Assembly: GCA_965224435.1 (NCBI GenBank)
Contig: OZ245048.1
Span: 1,426,001-1,490,000, forward strand
Reading direction: 5' to 3'
Origin: JAJRQY01 sp965224435
GTDB taxonomy: Bacteria > Actinomycetota > Acidimicrobiia > Acidimicrobiales > SZUA-35
DNA: 64,000 bases
Part shown: piece after piece, positions 8,434 to 16,081 of the stretch
Layout of the letters: every line of letters begins with the position of its first letter
Position numbering within the stretch: position 1 is the stretch's first letter
Made by a program: the position numbers and the translations under genes
Notes under the pieces: model-generated
The model's database searches: none
What the model was told of the DNA's origin: nothing
Seen by the model: only the letters and a program-made list of their open reading frames with translations

Positions 8434-9720
8434 ATGACAGGATTCACTACCGATGCATCCCTCGCCGTTGAACTGGACAAAGCTGATCCGTTGGCAGCCA
8501 TTCGCTCGGAGTTTGTGATCCCAACCGGGGAGAATGGTGAGGAGTCCATCTACTTGGTTGGTAACTCACTGGGTGCGATGAGCAAGTTGGCCCGAGAGTA
8601 CATCGACTTTGAGCTCGACCGCTGGGCCACCCTTGGAGTCGAAGGTCACTTTGAAGGTGACACGGCCTGGTCTCGCTACCAAGACCTGATGGTTGATCAG
8701 ATGGCGGCCGTTGTTGGTGCCAACGCGGACGAGGTGGTTCTCATGAACTCCCTCACCGTGAACCTGCACATGATGATGATCAGCTTCTACCAGCCGACAC
8801 CGCAGCGTCACAAGATCCTGATCGAAGAGCACGCTTTCCCTTCTGATCACTTCGCTGTTGAGTCTCAGATCCGCCAGCGTGGTTTTGATCCGGCGACGTC
8901 TCTGGTCGTCATCAGCCCACGCGAGGGCGACGACACCCTTCACCAGCAAGACATTCTTGACGCCATCGCTGGCGCGGGGCCAGAGCTAGCGCTTGTTTTG
9001 TTGCCCGGGGTGCAGTACTACACCGGCCAAGTCATGGACATGCCTGCCATTACCAAGGCTGGCCACGCGGTAGGGGCCATGGTCGGCTTTGACCTGGCCC
9101 ATGTGGTTGGCAATATCCCCGTGCAACTTCACGATTGGGATGTCGACTTCGCGGCCTGGTGTACCTACAAATATCTGAATTCGGGGCCCGGTGGAATTGC
9201 TGGTGTCTTTGTTAACCAGCGTCATGTGAATGATCAGAGCCTGCCGAAGCTCACCGGCTGGTGGGGAACAAACAAGTCAACTCGCTTTGAGATGACCACC
9301 GAATTCGACGCCATCGAGACGGCCGAATCGTGGCAGGTGTCGTGCACCGCCGTCTTGTCCAAGGTTCCGCTGCGGGCTTCGCTGGACATTGTCGACAAGG
9401 CCGGTGGCATCCAGGCCATGCGTAAGAAGTCGGAGTTGCAGATCCAGTACATGGATTTCTTGTTGGAAGAGCTTCTCGGTGACAAGATCCAGAATCTGAC
9501 CCCGAAGCCTTTGGCCGAGCGTGGCTGTCAGTTCGCGTTACGGGTGGCTGACCCAGCGATCAATGGACAAGACGTGTTCGAGGAGTTGCGAGCACAAGGA
9601 GTGTCGCTGGATTGGCGTTACCCCGACGTGATCCGGGTTGCCCCGGTGCCGCTCTACAACTCCTTCACCGATATCTACCGCTTTGTGCAGATCCTCAAGG
9701 GGATCATGGATCGGAACTGA
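8434..9720 (+). CDS. kynU: Kynureninase
   Basis: The 428-residue protein is a fold-type I PLP enzyme with kynureninase signatures: YLVGNSLGAMS near residue 35, the WATLGVEGHF segment, VGFDLAHVVGNIP and the Schiff-base lysine in TYKYLNSGPGG. It cleaves kynurenine or 3-hydroxykynurenine to (3-hydroxy)anthranilate and alanine. Being last in the RidA-ACMSD-kynureninase operon, it supplies the precursor of the ACMSD substrate, so the operon is for tryptophan catabolism. The 30 bases before it repeat the gene's own first bases (ATGACAGGATTCA), a small duplication described under findings. It ends 24 bases from the convergent sigma-factor gene. Confidence 0.93.
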   Translation: MTGFTTDASLAVELDKADPLAAIRSEFVIPTGENGEESIYLVGNSLGAMSKLAREYIDFELDRWATLGVEGHFEGDTAWSRYQDLMVDQMAAVVGANADEVVLMNSLTVNLHMMMISFYQPTPQRHKILIEEHAFPSDHFAVESQIRQRGFDPATSLVVISPREGDDTLHQQDILDAIAGAGPELALVLLPGVQYYTGQVMDMPAITKAGHAVGAMVGFDLAHVVGNIPVQLHDWDVDFAAWCTYKYLNSGPGGIAGVFVNQRHVNDQSLPKLTGWWGTNKSTRFEMTTEFDAIETAESWQVSCTAVLSKVPLRASLDIVDKAGGIQAMRKKSELQIQYMDFLLEELLGDKIQNLTPKPLAERGCQFALRVADPAINGQDVFEELRAQGVSLDWRYPDVIRVAPVPLYNSFTDIYRFVQILKGIMDRN

Positions 9721-9744
9721 CTGTTTTGCTAGCTGACCGCCTGA

Positions 9745-11265
9745 CTAGCTCGTGGCGGTGGCACTGACGGTTCCTCCAGGGCCGGTTGCTTCAAGCCGGA
9801 CCTCGTCGCCCGGGGCGAGACACAGGAGTTGGTCGGCATCCGGCTCGTTCGTGAACGTTTCGGTGGCGGTGATGACCTGCACCGATGTCGTCTCCTTGAC
9901 AAACCAGACCGCTCGCCGGCCGACCTGTCCTGGCTCAGCGCAGGTCAGCACGATGCCCAGCGGGACGCCGATGCTGAAACGTTCAATGATCGGAGGCGGC
10001 TCGACCGCCACTGGTGTGATCGGCGCTGATGTGTCTGATGTCGATGACCCTGACGTAACGGCTGTTTCTGCTACTGGTTCGGTGGTTGTTGGCTGGACAG
10101 TGGTCGTCTCGACGGGTGTAGCAGGTGCCGAGTCGGAGGTTGGGGCTCCGGTGGTCGACGTCTCTGGGACGGAACTGGCTGGGGCGACGGTCTCCACCTC
10201 TTCAAGGGTTCGATCTCGGAGCAAGGACAGCGCAGCGAAGGCGACGATTGTTGCTGCGGCAAAGGCCAGCACTTGGCGGATCCTGCGACCAGGTTTGCCG
10301 CTCCTTCGCAGTTGACCGGGATCATCGTCTGTACCGACGAACGTCTCGGCCGTTTGTGGTGTCGTGGATGTGTCAGCTGGTGGGTGTGCAGGCGAAGCCG
10401 TGGTCTGTACGGGTACGCCAGCGGCGGACAATGCAGCCGCTGTCTTGGTCCGAAGGGCAAGGGGGGCGATGGCAATCGGGATGGCGCCAAAGAGCTTCTG
10501 AGGGTCAACGACGGCGGCCCGTTCGGTTGAGCAGATCTCACAGCTCTTGGTGTGCTTGTTGACCTTGCGGTTTGTGCTCGCATCGAAGTCAAGATCAGCG
10601 ACCAGAGTCTGAAGTTCGGTGCAGCGCGGCTTTCCGTCACGCCAAACCAGGAAGTTGGCCACCGCGTCACCAAGCTTGTTTCGAAGTCGAAAGAGCAGTT
10701 GGTGAGCATTGTTGACCTCGACACCGAGTTCGTGGGCAATCTCGGCGGTGCTGAGTTGGTGTCTTAGGGCCAAGTCCAACAGGCTGGCGTCTCGCTCTCC
10801 CAGTACTGAGGTCACTGACCAGAGAAGGTCCTGGCGGTCACGAATCTCACTAATCGCTGCGGTGTCGGTTGGCCGATTGGAACCAAGGAGGTCGTCTCGC
10901 TCTTGTCGATCATGGATCCCGGTCATGACCTCGGCCTCCATTGGCTGAGATCGGTTTTCTTTCTTGAGTCGATTGAGCGCCCGGTTGCGAGCAATCCGCA
11001 GTGCCCAACCGCCAAATGCATCGGGGTTGGCCAGGGTTGAGACCTGTTGCCAGATGACCAGGAAGACATCTTGAGCCACTTCGGCTGCGGAGTCGTCATC
11101 ACGAGTGATATTTCTGGCAACATCGAACACTCGGTCGAACCAGCGATCGAAGAGTTCGGCGAAGGCAGCTGGGTCTTGGCCTTGCACGGCCAAGACCAGC
11201 TGACTATCAGATCGATTGTGCTCTGGTGGGGTTGCACGGGTCACGGTCCTGAGACAGTACCGCAC
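9745..11265 (-). CDS. ECF sigma factor fused to a zinc-finger anti-sigma-like and membrane-spanning C-terminal region
   Basis: This 506-residue protein begins as a normal ECF sigma factor: region 2 at about 30-100 (AAEVAQDVFLVIWQQV, IARNRALNRLKK) and region 4 at about 143-200 (LSTAEIAHELGVEVNNAHQLL). It continues with Cys215 and an H-x3-C-x2-C motif (HTKSCEIC, 238-245) like that of zinc-binding anti-sigma domains. A basic stretch and one transmembrane helix (about 331-349) follow, then a long Ser/Thr/Pro-rich segment and a C-terminal beta-rich domain with two Cys (LTCAEPG, LLCLAPG). So sigma factor, anti-sigma motif, membrane anchor and outer domain appear in one chain. The gene follows the L,D-transpeptidase gene by 55 bases, linking it to the envelope. 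GTG at 11265 is used; GTG at 11244 is possible. Confidence 0.82.
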   Translation of the reverse strand: MRYCLRTVTRATPPEHNRSDSQLVLAVQGQDPAAFAELFDRWFDRVFDVARNITRDDDSAAEVAQDVFLVIWQQVSTLANPDAFGGWALRIARNRALNRLKKENRSQPMEAEVMTGIHDRQERDDLLGSNRPTDTAAISEIRDRQDLLWSVTSVLGERDASLLDLALRHQLSTAEIAHELGVEVNNAHQLLFRLRNKLGDAVANFLVWRDGKPRCTELQTLVADLDFDASTNRKVNKHTKSCEICSTERAAVVDPQKLFGAIPIAIAPLALRTKTAAALSAAGVPVQTTASPAHPPADTSTTPQTAETFVGTDDDPGQLRRSGKPGRRIRQVLAFAAATIVAFAALSLLRDRTLEEVETVAPASSVPETSTTGAPTSDSAPATPVETTTVQPTTTEPVAETAVTSGSSTSDTSAPITPVAVEPPPIIERFSIGVPLGIVLTCAEPGQVGRRAVWFVKETTSVQVITATETFTNEPDADQLLCLAPGDEVRLEATGPGGTVSATATS

Positions 11266-11320
11266 ATACCAGAGGAGCTCTGATGCGGGAGACGGTCAGA
11301 GTTGCGGAGCGCCTGGTCAA

Positions 11321-12139
11321 TCACAGGATGACGACCATCGTGCCTAAGGGAAGCTCGTTGGCCAGCATGGTGATGATCTCGTTGGGTAGACGGACACAAC
11401 CATGTGAAACGGCCTGACCGATGGAAGTGGGCTCATTCGTGCCGTGGATTCCGATCTGCCCATTGCCGCCAGCGAATTCGCTCAGGGTTTCGGAGTAAGC
11501 CGACAGTCCAATGGCAAAGGGCCCGTATGCGCCCTCGTCGTTGGCCGTGTCGATCTTGTCGGTGATGAAGAACGTTCCGGTTGGTGTCGGATTATCTTCG
11601 GAGCCGACGGCAATGGTCTGCATCGTGGTCTGCACCCCGTGATCAACAATGGTGAGCTGGCGTTGCTGAAGGTCGACTCGGACAATGACGTCGAGGCGCT
11701 CTATCGTGACGTCACTGGCCCTGACCCATCCGAATGATTCGTTTGGGCGCTGGGGCAAGCGAACCTCAACCCAATCGCTGGCCAGCTGCTCAACCAGCAG
11801 AACCCTGGCCGAGCCGAACTCCGTCATCTGCTCTAGGTGGGCGAGTGGCTCTTCATCCTTTGGCTGGCTGAAGACGGAGAGGCTCTCAACCATGGAGATC
11901 GCTCGGAATGATTGCAGTGGAAGCGCCGGGGCCTCAGTCACCACGATCTCGGTTTGTACCGTTGATTTGACGGTGATTGGCTCTTGGGTTAGCTCGGGCC
12001 GAGCTGGCCCGGAGCAAGCGCCGAGAAGGAGAACCGCTAGTCCGAAGGCTGGCAGGAGCTTGGCTCTGCTGGGCCGCTTTGCGGTGATTGAGATTGTGGC
12101 TTCGGTCTGGTTGCTGGTGCTGACTTTGTGGCTAAACAT
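11321..12139 (-). CDS. L,D-transpeptidase lipoprotein with SH3-like domain
   Basis: The 272-residue product carries a catalytic YkuD domain at the C-terminus, with the signature HGTNEP and SHGCVRLPN (catalytic Cys, His). Ahead of it is an SH3b-like segment of about 70 residues (LSVFSQPKDEEPLAHLEQM to SFGWVRASDV). The N-terminus has a basic region, a hydrophobic helix and the lipobox LLGACS, so it should be membrane-anchored outside the cell. Such enzymes make 3-3 cross-links in peptidoglycan or attach proteins to it. The ATG at 12139 has GAGGG five bases upstream and is preferred to a start at 12196. It probably forms a unit with the downstream sigma gene. Confidence 0.88.
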   Translation of the reverse strand: MFSHKVSTSNQTEATISITAKRPSRAKLLPAFGLAVLLLGACSGPARPELTQEPITVKSTVQTEIVVTEAPALPLQSFRAISMVESLSVFSQPKDEEPLAHLEQMTEFGSARVLLVEQLASDWVEVRLPQRPNESFGWVRASDVTIERLDVIVRVDLQQRQLTIVDHGVQTTMQTIAVGSEDNPTPTGTFFITDKIDTANDEGAYGPFAIGLSAYSETLSEFAGGNGQIGIHGTNEPTSIGQAVSHGCVRLPNEIITMLANELPLGTMVVIL

Positions 12140-12281
12140 GATTCCCTCACTTGTTTCACAGCCGGTGTCTCCGGCTCGTTCACTAGTCCTGACCATCGAG
12201 AGATCTGGTTCTTACGGAATTTGTAGAAGAAATTCGAACTGACTTGTCTAAAACCGTCTTGGCTGGTCTGGGAACGAGAAA

Positions 12282-12307
12282 AGTGGCGGGCCCTAGGGCC
12301 CGCCACT
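12282..12307 (-). terminator. Strong inverted repeat after the Cys-repeat protein gene
   Basis: The 26 bases form a perfect inverted repeat (12-bp GC-rich arms around TA). Read on the minus strand it is followed by TTTTCTCG, a typical factor-independent terminator. It lies 58 bases beyond the stop of the exported repeat protein and so separates that gene from the L,D-transpeptidase/sigma unit. Confidence 0.8.
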
Positions 12308-12365
12308 CGGATTCATTTCAGTTTCTATCAAAGACAGTCCGGCCTCCCTTCATTCGACTCCCCAG

Positions 12366-13106
12366 TTACCCGGTGAAGTTCGGGTCTCCCGGGACCGGCG
12401 TGTCGATGTCAACACCGGACCCCTCAGGATCAATCTCCGGACATTCGGAGACTTCGTCCAGCTGAGGGCACTCCTCGGTTCCCTCGGGCACGGTCGTGCT
12501 GTGATCGCAGGGATCGGAGCCGTCGTCATCGAGCCCGCAGTCAACGAGGTCACCAGGTCCTTCGGGCACGGTTGGGTCCGGGCCGTTGCAGTCTTGGATG
12601 TCGGGGTTGCATATGCCGAGGTCACCAGGTCCTTCGGGCACGGTTGGGTCCGGGCCGTTGCAGTCCTGGATGACGGGGTTGCATAGGGTGAGATCGTCTG
12701 GTCCTTCGAATTCTGGATTGACGGATGGGTCTGGACCGTTGCAGTCCTGGGTGTTGTGGTCGCACTCGGCGAGGTCGCCTGGTCCTTCGAAGTCAGGGTT
12801 CACGGTTGGGTCTGGGCCGTTGCAGTCTTGGATGACGGGGTTGCACAAGGTGAGGTCGTCTGGTCCTTCGAACTGTGGATTGACGGATGGGTCGGGCGGT
12901 GGTGGTGGCTGTACCGGCCCAGGTAAGAGGACAAGGGTCTCTCCTGGCTCGAAGGCTGGTGTCTCGGCCGAGGCGGTTGAGGATACGAATCCAAGCCCGG
13001 TCAGGCTGAGGCTGAAGATTGCGAGTGCTCGGGTGGCTGTTGCTAGTTTGGTTTTGTTGGTAGTGGTGTTGGTCGTGCGGGTGTTGGCCTTGCGTGTGCT
13101 GGTCAT
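12366..13106 (-). CDS. Exported protein with five Cys-containing tandem repeats, unknown function
   Basis: This 246-residue protein starts with a basic, Thr-rich leader and a hydrophobic segment ending SSTASA-ET, a likely signal peptide (cut near residue 48). After a proline run come five tandem repeats starting near residues 71, 98, 125, 152 and 176. Each is 24-27 residues of the form PDP(S/T)V...EGP(D/G)DL..C....QDCNG with two Cys six or seven apart. The tail is acidic with three or four more Cys. No catalytic motif is seen and I do not recognise the family. The ATG at 13106 has GGAGGG upstream. Paired Cys suggest disulfides outside the cell. The neighbouring peptidoglycan gene hints at an envelope role, which is inference only. 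Confidence 0.78.
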   Translation of the reverse strand: MTSTRKANTRTTNTTTNKTKLATATRALAIFSLSLTGLGFVSSTASAETPAFEPGETLVLLPGPVQPPPPPDPSVNPQFEGPDDLTLCNPVIQDCNGPDPTVNPDFEGPGDLAECDHNTQDCNGPDPSVNPEFEGPDDLTLCNPVIQDCNGPDPTVPEGPGDLGICNPDIQDCNGPDPTVPEGPGDLVDCGLDDDGSDPCDHSTTVPEGTEECPQLDEVSECPEIDPEGSGVDIDTPVPGDPNFTG

Positions 13107-13225
13107 TGTTCTTTCCCTCCAAAGGTTGAGCACCAGGTCGATCCGGGTGCTTCACCAGTCCTGACCACCAACCTCAAGATCTCTTACACGTTTTCCAAAA
13201 GAATCTTGACCAAAACGCGAACCGA

Positions 13226-13261
13226 CACCGGTAGAGCATGCTGGTGCATGTTCTACCGGTG
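13226..13261 (-). terminator. Hairpin downstream of the SDR gene
   Basis: Sixteen-base arms (13226-13241 and 13246-13261) with one wobble pair enclose a TGGT loop, 33 bases past the SDR stop. On the minus strand a GTTTT follows within 12 bases. It probably ends the MarR-thiolase-SDR transcript. Confidence 0.65.
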
Positions 13262-13294
13262 CCAGAAGGGCTAGCGGGGAAGAAGGGCTGACTC

Positions 13295-14074
13295 CTACTT
13301 GGGGGGCATGCGAATGCCGCCGTCGACTCGGATGGTCTGGGCATTCATGTACGGGTTGGTGATGAGCTCGATGACCATGAAGGCCAACTCTTCCCCGAAT
13401 CCGAGACGCTTGGGGAACAGCACCGAAGATCCAAGGTGAGCCTTGAACTGATCGGACTGCTCGCCCTCGCCATAAATCGGGGTGTCGATCAGACCAGGGG
13501 CAACCGTATTGACCCGAACGCCAACGGCGGAAAGGTCACGGGCAATCGGCAAGGTCATTCCGACGATGCCGCCCTTGGATGCTGAGTAGGCGGCCTGGCC
13601 AATCTGGCCATCAAAAGCAGCAACTGAAGCCATATTGACAATGGCGCCACGCTGGCCGTCATCATCGAGCGGGTCGGTCTTGGCCATTGCCGCCGCGGAC
13701 TGGCGCAACATGTTGAACGAGCCCAACAGGTTGATGCGGATGACCAGGTCGAAGGTCGACTGCGCCATTGGATCGTTGTTGCGATCAACGGTTCGTGCCG
13801 CCATGCCTATGCCGGCTGAGTTGACCAGGGCTCGAAGTGGACCCATCTCCGAAGCAGCAGCAACGGCGGCCGCTCCGTCTTCTTCGCTGGTGACGTCACA
13901 CTTGACGAAGAGTCCGCCAAGCTCTTTGGCCACGGCCGTACCCTTGTCTTCGTTCAGGTCGGCAATAACAACTCGTGACCCGAGGGCAGCAAGCTGGCGG
14001 GCAGAAGCCTCGCCGATTCCGGAGGCTCCTCCGGTAATGATTGAGGACGAACCCTCAAGATTGATACGTGGCAT
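13295..14074 (-). CDS. Short-chain dehydrogenase, probable 3-hydroxyacyl-CoA dehydrogenase (HSD10-like)
   Basis: The 259-residue protein is a classical SDR: cofactor loop TGGASGIG (about 15-22), ADLNEDKG ending strand 2 (Asp favours NAD), NSAGIG, and the catalytic YSASKGG. The long insert between NSAG and the active site (TVDRNNDPMAQSTFDLVIRIN, then GQRGAIVNMASVAAFDGQIGQ) and the ending VDGGIRMPPK are typical of type 2 3-hydroxyacyl-CoA dehydrogenases. Its start shares one base with the thiolase stop, so the two are coupled. Together they catalyse the last two steps of a beta-oxidation round. The cofactor preference is an inference. Confidence 0.85.
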   Translation of the reverse strand: MPRINLEGSSSIITGGASGIGEASARQLAALGSRVVIADLNEDKGTAVAKELGGLFVKCDVTSEEDGAAAVAAASEMGPLRALVNSAGIGMAARTVDRNNDPMAQSTFDLVIRINLLGSFNMLRQSAAAMAKTDPLDDDGQRGAIVNMASVAAFDGQIGQAAYSASKGGIVGMTLPIARDLSAVGVRVNTVAPGLIDTPIYGEGEQSDQFKAHLGSSVLFPKRLGFGEELAFMVIELITNPYMNAQTIRVDGGIRMPPK

Positions 14075-15243
14075 CAGTCCATGATCCTTTCGATGATTGT
14101 TGCGTTAGCGAGGCCGCCACCTTCGCACATTGTTTGCAGACCGTAGCGCCCGCCGGTGCGCTCCAGCTCATTAAGCATGGTGGTCATCAGCTTGGTTCCC
14201 GAGGAGCCGAGCGGGTGACCAAGAGCAATGGCTCCGCCATTGATGTTCACCTTGGACATGTCAGCGCCGGTTTCCTTGGCCCAGGCCAGAACGACCGAAG
14301 CGAATGCTTCGTTGACCTCGAACACGTCGATGTCGTCAATGGAAAGGCCGGAACGTTCCAGAACCTTCTTGGTTGCGGGAATTGGTCCCTTCAACATGGT
14401 GACCGGGTCGGTTCCGACCACGGCAAAGGTGTGAAAGCGAGCCCGCGGCTTGAGGCCGAGTTCCTTGGCCTTGTCGGCGCTCATCACCAAAACGGCTGAG
14501 GCTCCGTCGGAAATCTGAGAGGAGTTGGCGGCCGTAACCTTGCCGTCTTCCTTGAATGCTGGCTTGAGCTTGGCCAGAGTCTCGACGGTGCTTCCTTCGC
14601 GGATGCCCTCATCCCTGGTCATGATTTCTTCGCCATTGCCTTGATCGATTGGCACACCAATGATCTCGTTCTCGAAGCGGCCTTCAGCGGTGGCTGTTGC
14701 GGCACGCTGCTGGCTTTGTGCTCCGAACGCATCCAGGTCTTCGCGGGTGATGTCGTACTCATCGGCAATCATCTCGGCGCCGATGCCCTGCGGGGGCAAG
14801 CCACTCTCTTCGTAGCGGTCAAACATGGCCTGGGGGAACGGGAAGCCCATGTCTTTCACGACTGATGCGCCCATCGGAGTTCGGCTCATGACCTCAACCC
14901 CAGCGGCGACGACGACATCGTAAGCTCCGGCCATGATTCCCTGGGCAGCGAAGTGCAAGGCCTGCTGGCTGGATCCGCACTGGCGATCGATGGTGGTGGC
15001 TGGCACAGACTCGGGCCAGCCGGCGGTCAGGACGGCGTTGCGGCCAATATTGAGTGATTGCTCGCCGACCTGCATGACACAACCCATGATGACGTCATCA
15101 ACAATGGCGGGGTCGATCTTGTTGCGGGTCTCCAATTCCTTGAGCACGTGGGCGGCAAGGTCGGCGGGATGCCAATCTTTGAGCTGGCCGTTTCGGCGCC
15201 CGCCCGGGGTTCGGATGGCATCAACGATGACTGCATCTTGCAT
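14074..15243 (-). CDS. Acetyl-CoA acyltransferase (thiolase)
   Basis: This 389-residue protein is a full-length thiolase: nucleophilic Cys in TIDRQCGSSQQAL (near residue 88), NGGAIALGHPLGSSG with the active-site His, and the second Cys in MCEGGGLAN. It cleaves 3-ketoacyl-CoA to acetyl-CoA and a shortened acyl-CoA. The degradative direction is suggested by the hydroxyacyl-CoA dehydrogenase coupled downstream. It follows the MarR gene by 67 bases, a gap that holds three direct octamer repeats. Confidence 0.92.
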   Translation of the reverse strand: MQDAVIVDAIRTPGGRRNGQLKDWHPADLAAHVLKELETRNKIDPAIVDDVIMGCVMQVGEQSLNIGRNAVLTAGWPESVPATTIDRQCGSSQQALHFAAQGIMAGAYDVVVAAGVEVMSRTPMGASVVKDMGFPFPQAMFDRYEESGLPPQGIGAEMIADEYDITREDLDAFGAQSQQRAATATAEGRFENEIIGVPIDQGNGEEIMTRDEGIREGSTVETLAKLKPAFKEDGKVTAANSSQISDGASAVLVMSADKAKELGLKPRARFHTFAVVGTDPVTMLKGPIPATKKVLERSGLSIDDIDVFEVNEAFASVVLAWAKETGADMSKVNINGGAIALGHPLGSSGTKLMTTMLNELERTGGRYGLQTMCEGGGLANATIIERIMD

Positions 15244-15271
15244 GGTGTATTCCGTTTCTCTGTTCGATTTC

Positions 15272-15310
15272 TTGGATAGGTAGAAGTTGGATAGAAAGTA
15301 GATTGGATAG
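15272..15310. repeat. Three TTGGATAG octamers between marR-type and thiolase genes
   Basis: The octamer TTGGATAG occurs at 15272-15279, 15287-15294 and 15303-15310, about 15-16 bases apart. It fills most of the gap between the MarR stop and the thiolase start. It could be a set of protein-binding sites or a degenerate tandem duplication. Confidence 0.6.
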
Positions 15311-15904
15311 CTATTGCTTGGTGACGTTCAGGACCATGTCTGGCTTGGAGGGCGTGTTCTCAACCAGACTGAGAAGGTTCGATTGCAGGCGAGTCAGAAC
15401 CGAAGCAAGGGCTCGTCGTTCTGATCGACTGATGTCAGAGCGGAGTTCCTTAGACAGGTAGAGGTCGAGTTCTCGTACCTTCTCTGCCATCTCAAGGCCG
15501 GTGTTTGTGACCTGGACGAGCTTGACTCGTCGGTCGGTTGGGTCAGCCAAACGTTCGACGAGAGCGCTCTGTTCGAGCTGGTCAATTGCTGATCCGGTCG
15601 CGGCACGACCATGTCCGAGATGATTGGCAATCTTGGTTTGGGTGCTCGGGCCGAACTCGACGATGTAGGCCAACATCGAGGCTTGGGTGAGATTCAGACC
15701 CAGCGGAGCGAAGCTGGCGTCGTAGGCATAGCGCATGGTGGCGGCCGTCGTCATCAGGGTGGTCTCGACTCGTCGCCAAGGTGATGGACCGGTTCCGAGG
15801 GTTTCGGCTAGCAACATTTCAGTAGACGAAACGGTTGAAGTGCCGGTCGAGGTGCCGCTGTCAGGTTCGGGGGGATGATAGAAACTCATGAGCACCGCCA
15901 TCAT
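15311..15904 (-). CDS. MarR-family transcriptional regulator
   Basis: The product (197 residues from the ATG at 15904) has the MarR winged-helix core: LGLNLTQASMLAYIV, TQTKIANHLGHGRAATGSAIDQLEQ (recognition helix) and the wing VERLADPTDRRVKLVQVT. About 50 N-terminal residues before the core are Pro/Ser/Thr-rich and variable. A longer frame reaches 15982, but it would translate through a perfect palindrome that looks like the regulator's own operator, so a start at 15904 or 15889 is more likely. It probably controls itself and the thiolase/SDR genes behind it, perhaps in response to acyl-CoA or aromatic ligands, which cannot be seen from sequence. Confidence 0.85.
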   Translation of the reverse strand: MMAVLMSFYHPPEPDSGTSTGTSTVSSTEMLLAETLGTGPSPWRRVETTLMTTAATMRYAYDASFAPLGLNLTQASMLAYIVEFGPSTQTKIANHLGHGRAATGSAIDQLEQSALVERLADPTDRRVKLVQVTNTGLEMAEKVRELDLYLSKELRSDISRSERRALASVLTRLQSNLLSLVENTPSKPDMVLNVTKQ

Positions 15905-15906
15905 AC

Positions 15907-15922
15907 TGTATGGCTCCATACA
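15907..15922. promoter_or_regulatory. Candidate MarR operator
   Basis: TGTATGGCTCCATACA is a perfect 16-base palindrome immediately upstream of the chosen MarR start, where autorepression sites of this family usually lie. Confidence 0.6.
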
Positions 15923-16081
15923 ATAACGAATCGGGCCTAGTGGAGAGGGATTTGTCGACCGCAAACCGACTGGCACTGTCAAGTCTTTGAGTCACTTGTT
16001 GATGGATCTTGATTCTTTTCTCAGGTTGGCCATGCAGTGGGTCGATACTGCTATCAGCGTGATGAGGTCAAAGGGACTGAG

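Noticed and set aside
12400..12900. Possible CRISPR-like array from regularly spaced repeats
   Set aside because: The repeats are coding (24-27 codons, diverged, no spacers of uniform length) and belong to the Cys-repeat protein.
12501..13164. Plus-strand repeat protein opposite the Cys-repeat gene
   Set aside because: The repeat pattern is inherited from the minus-strand gene, which alone has a signal peptide, ribosome site and terminator.
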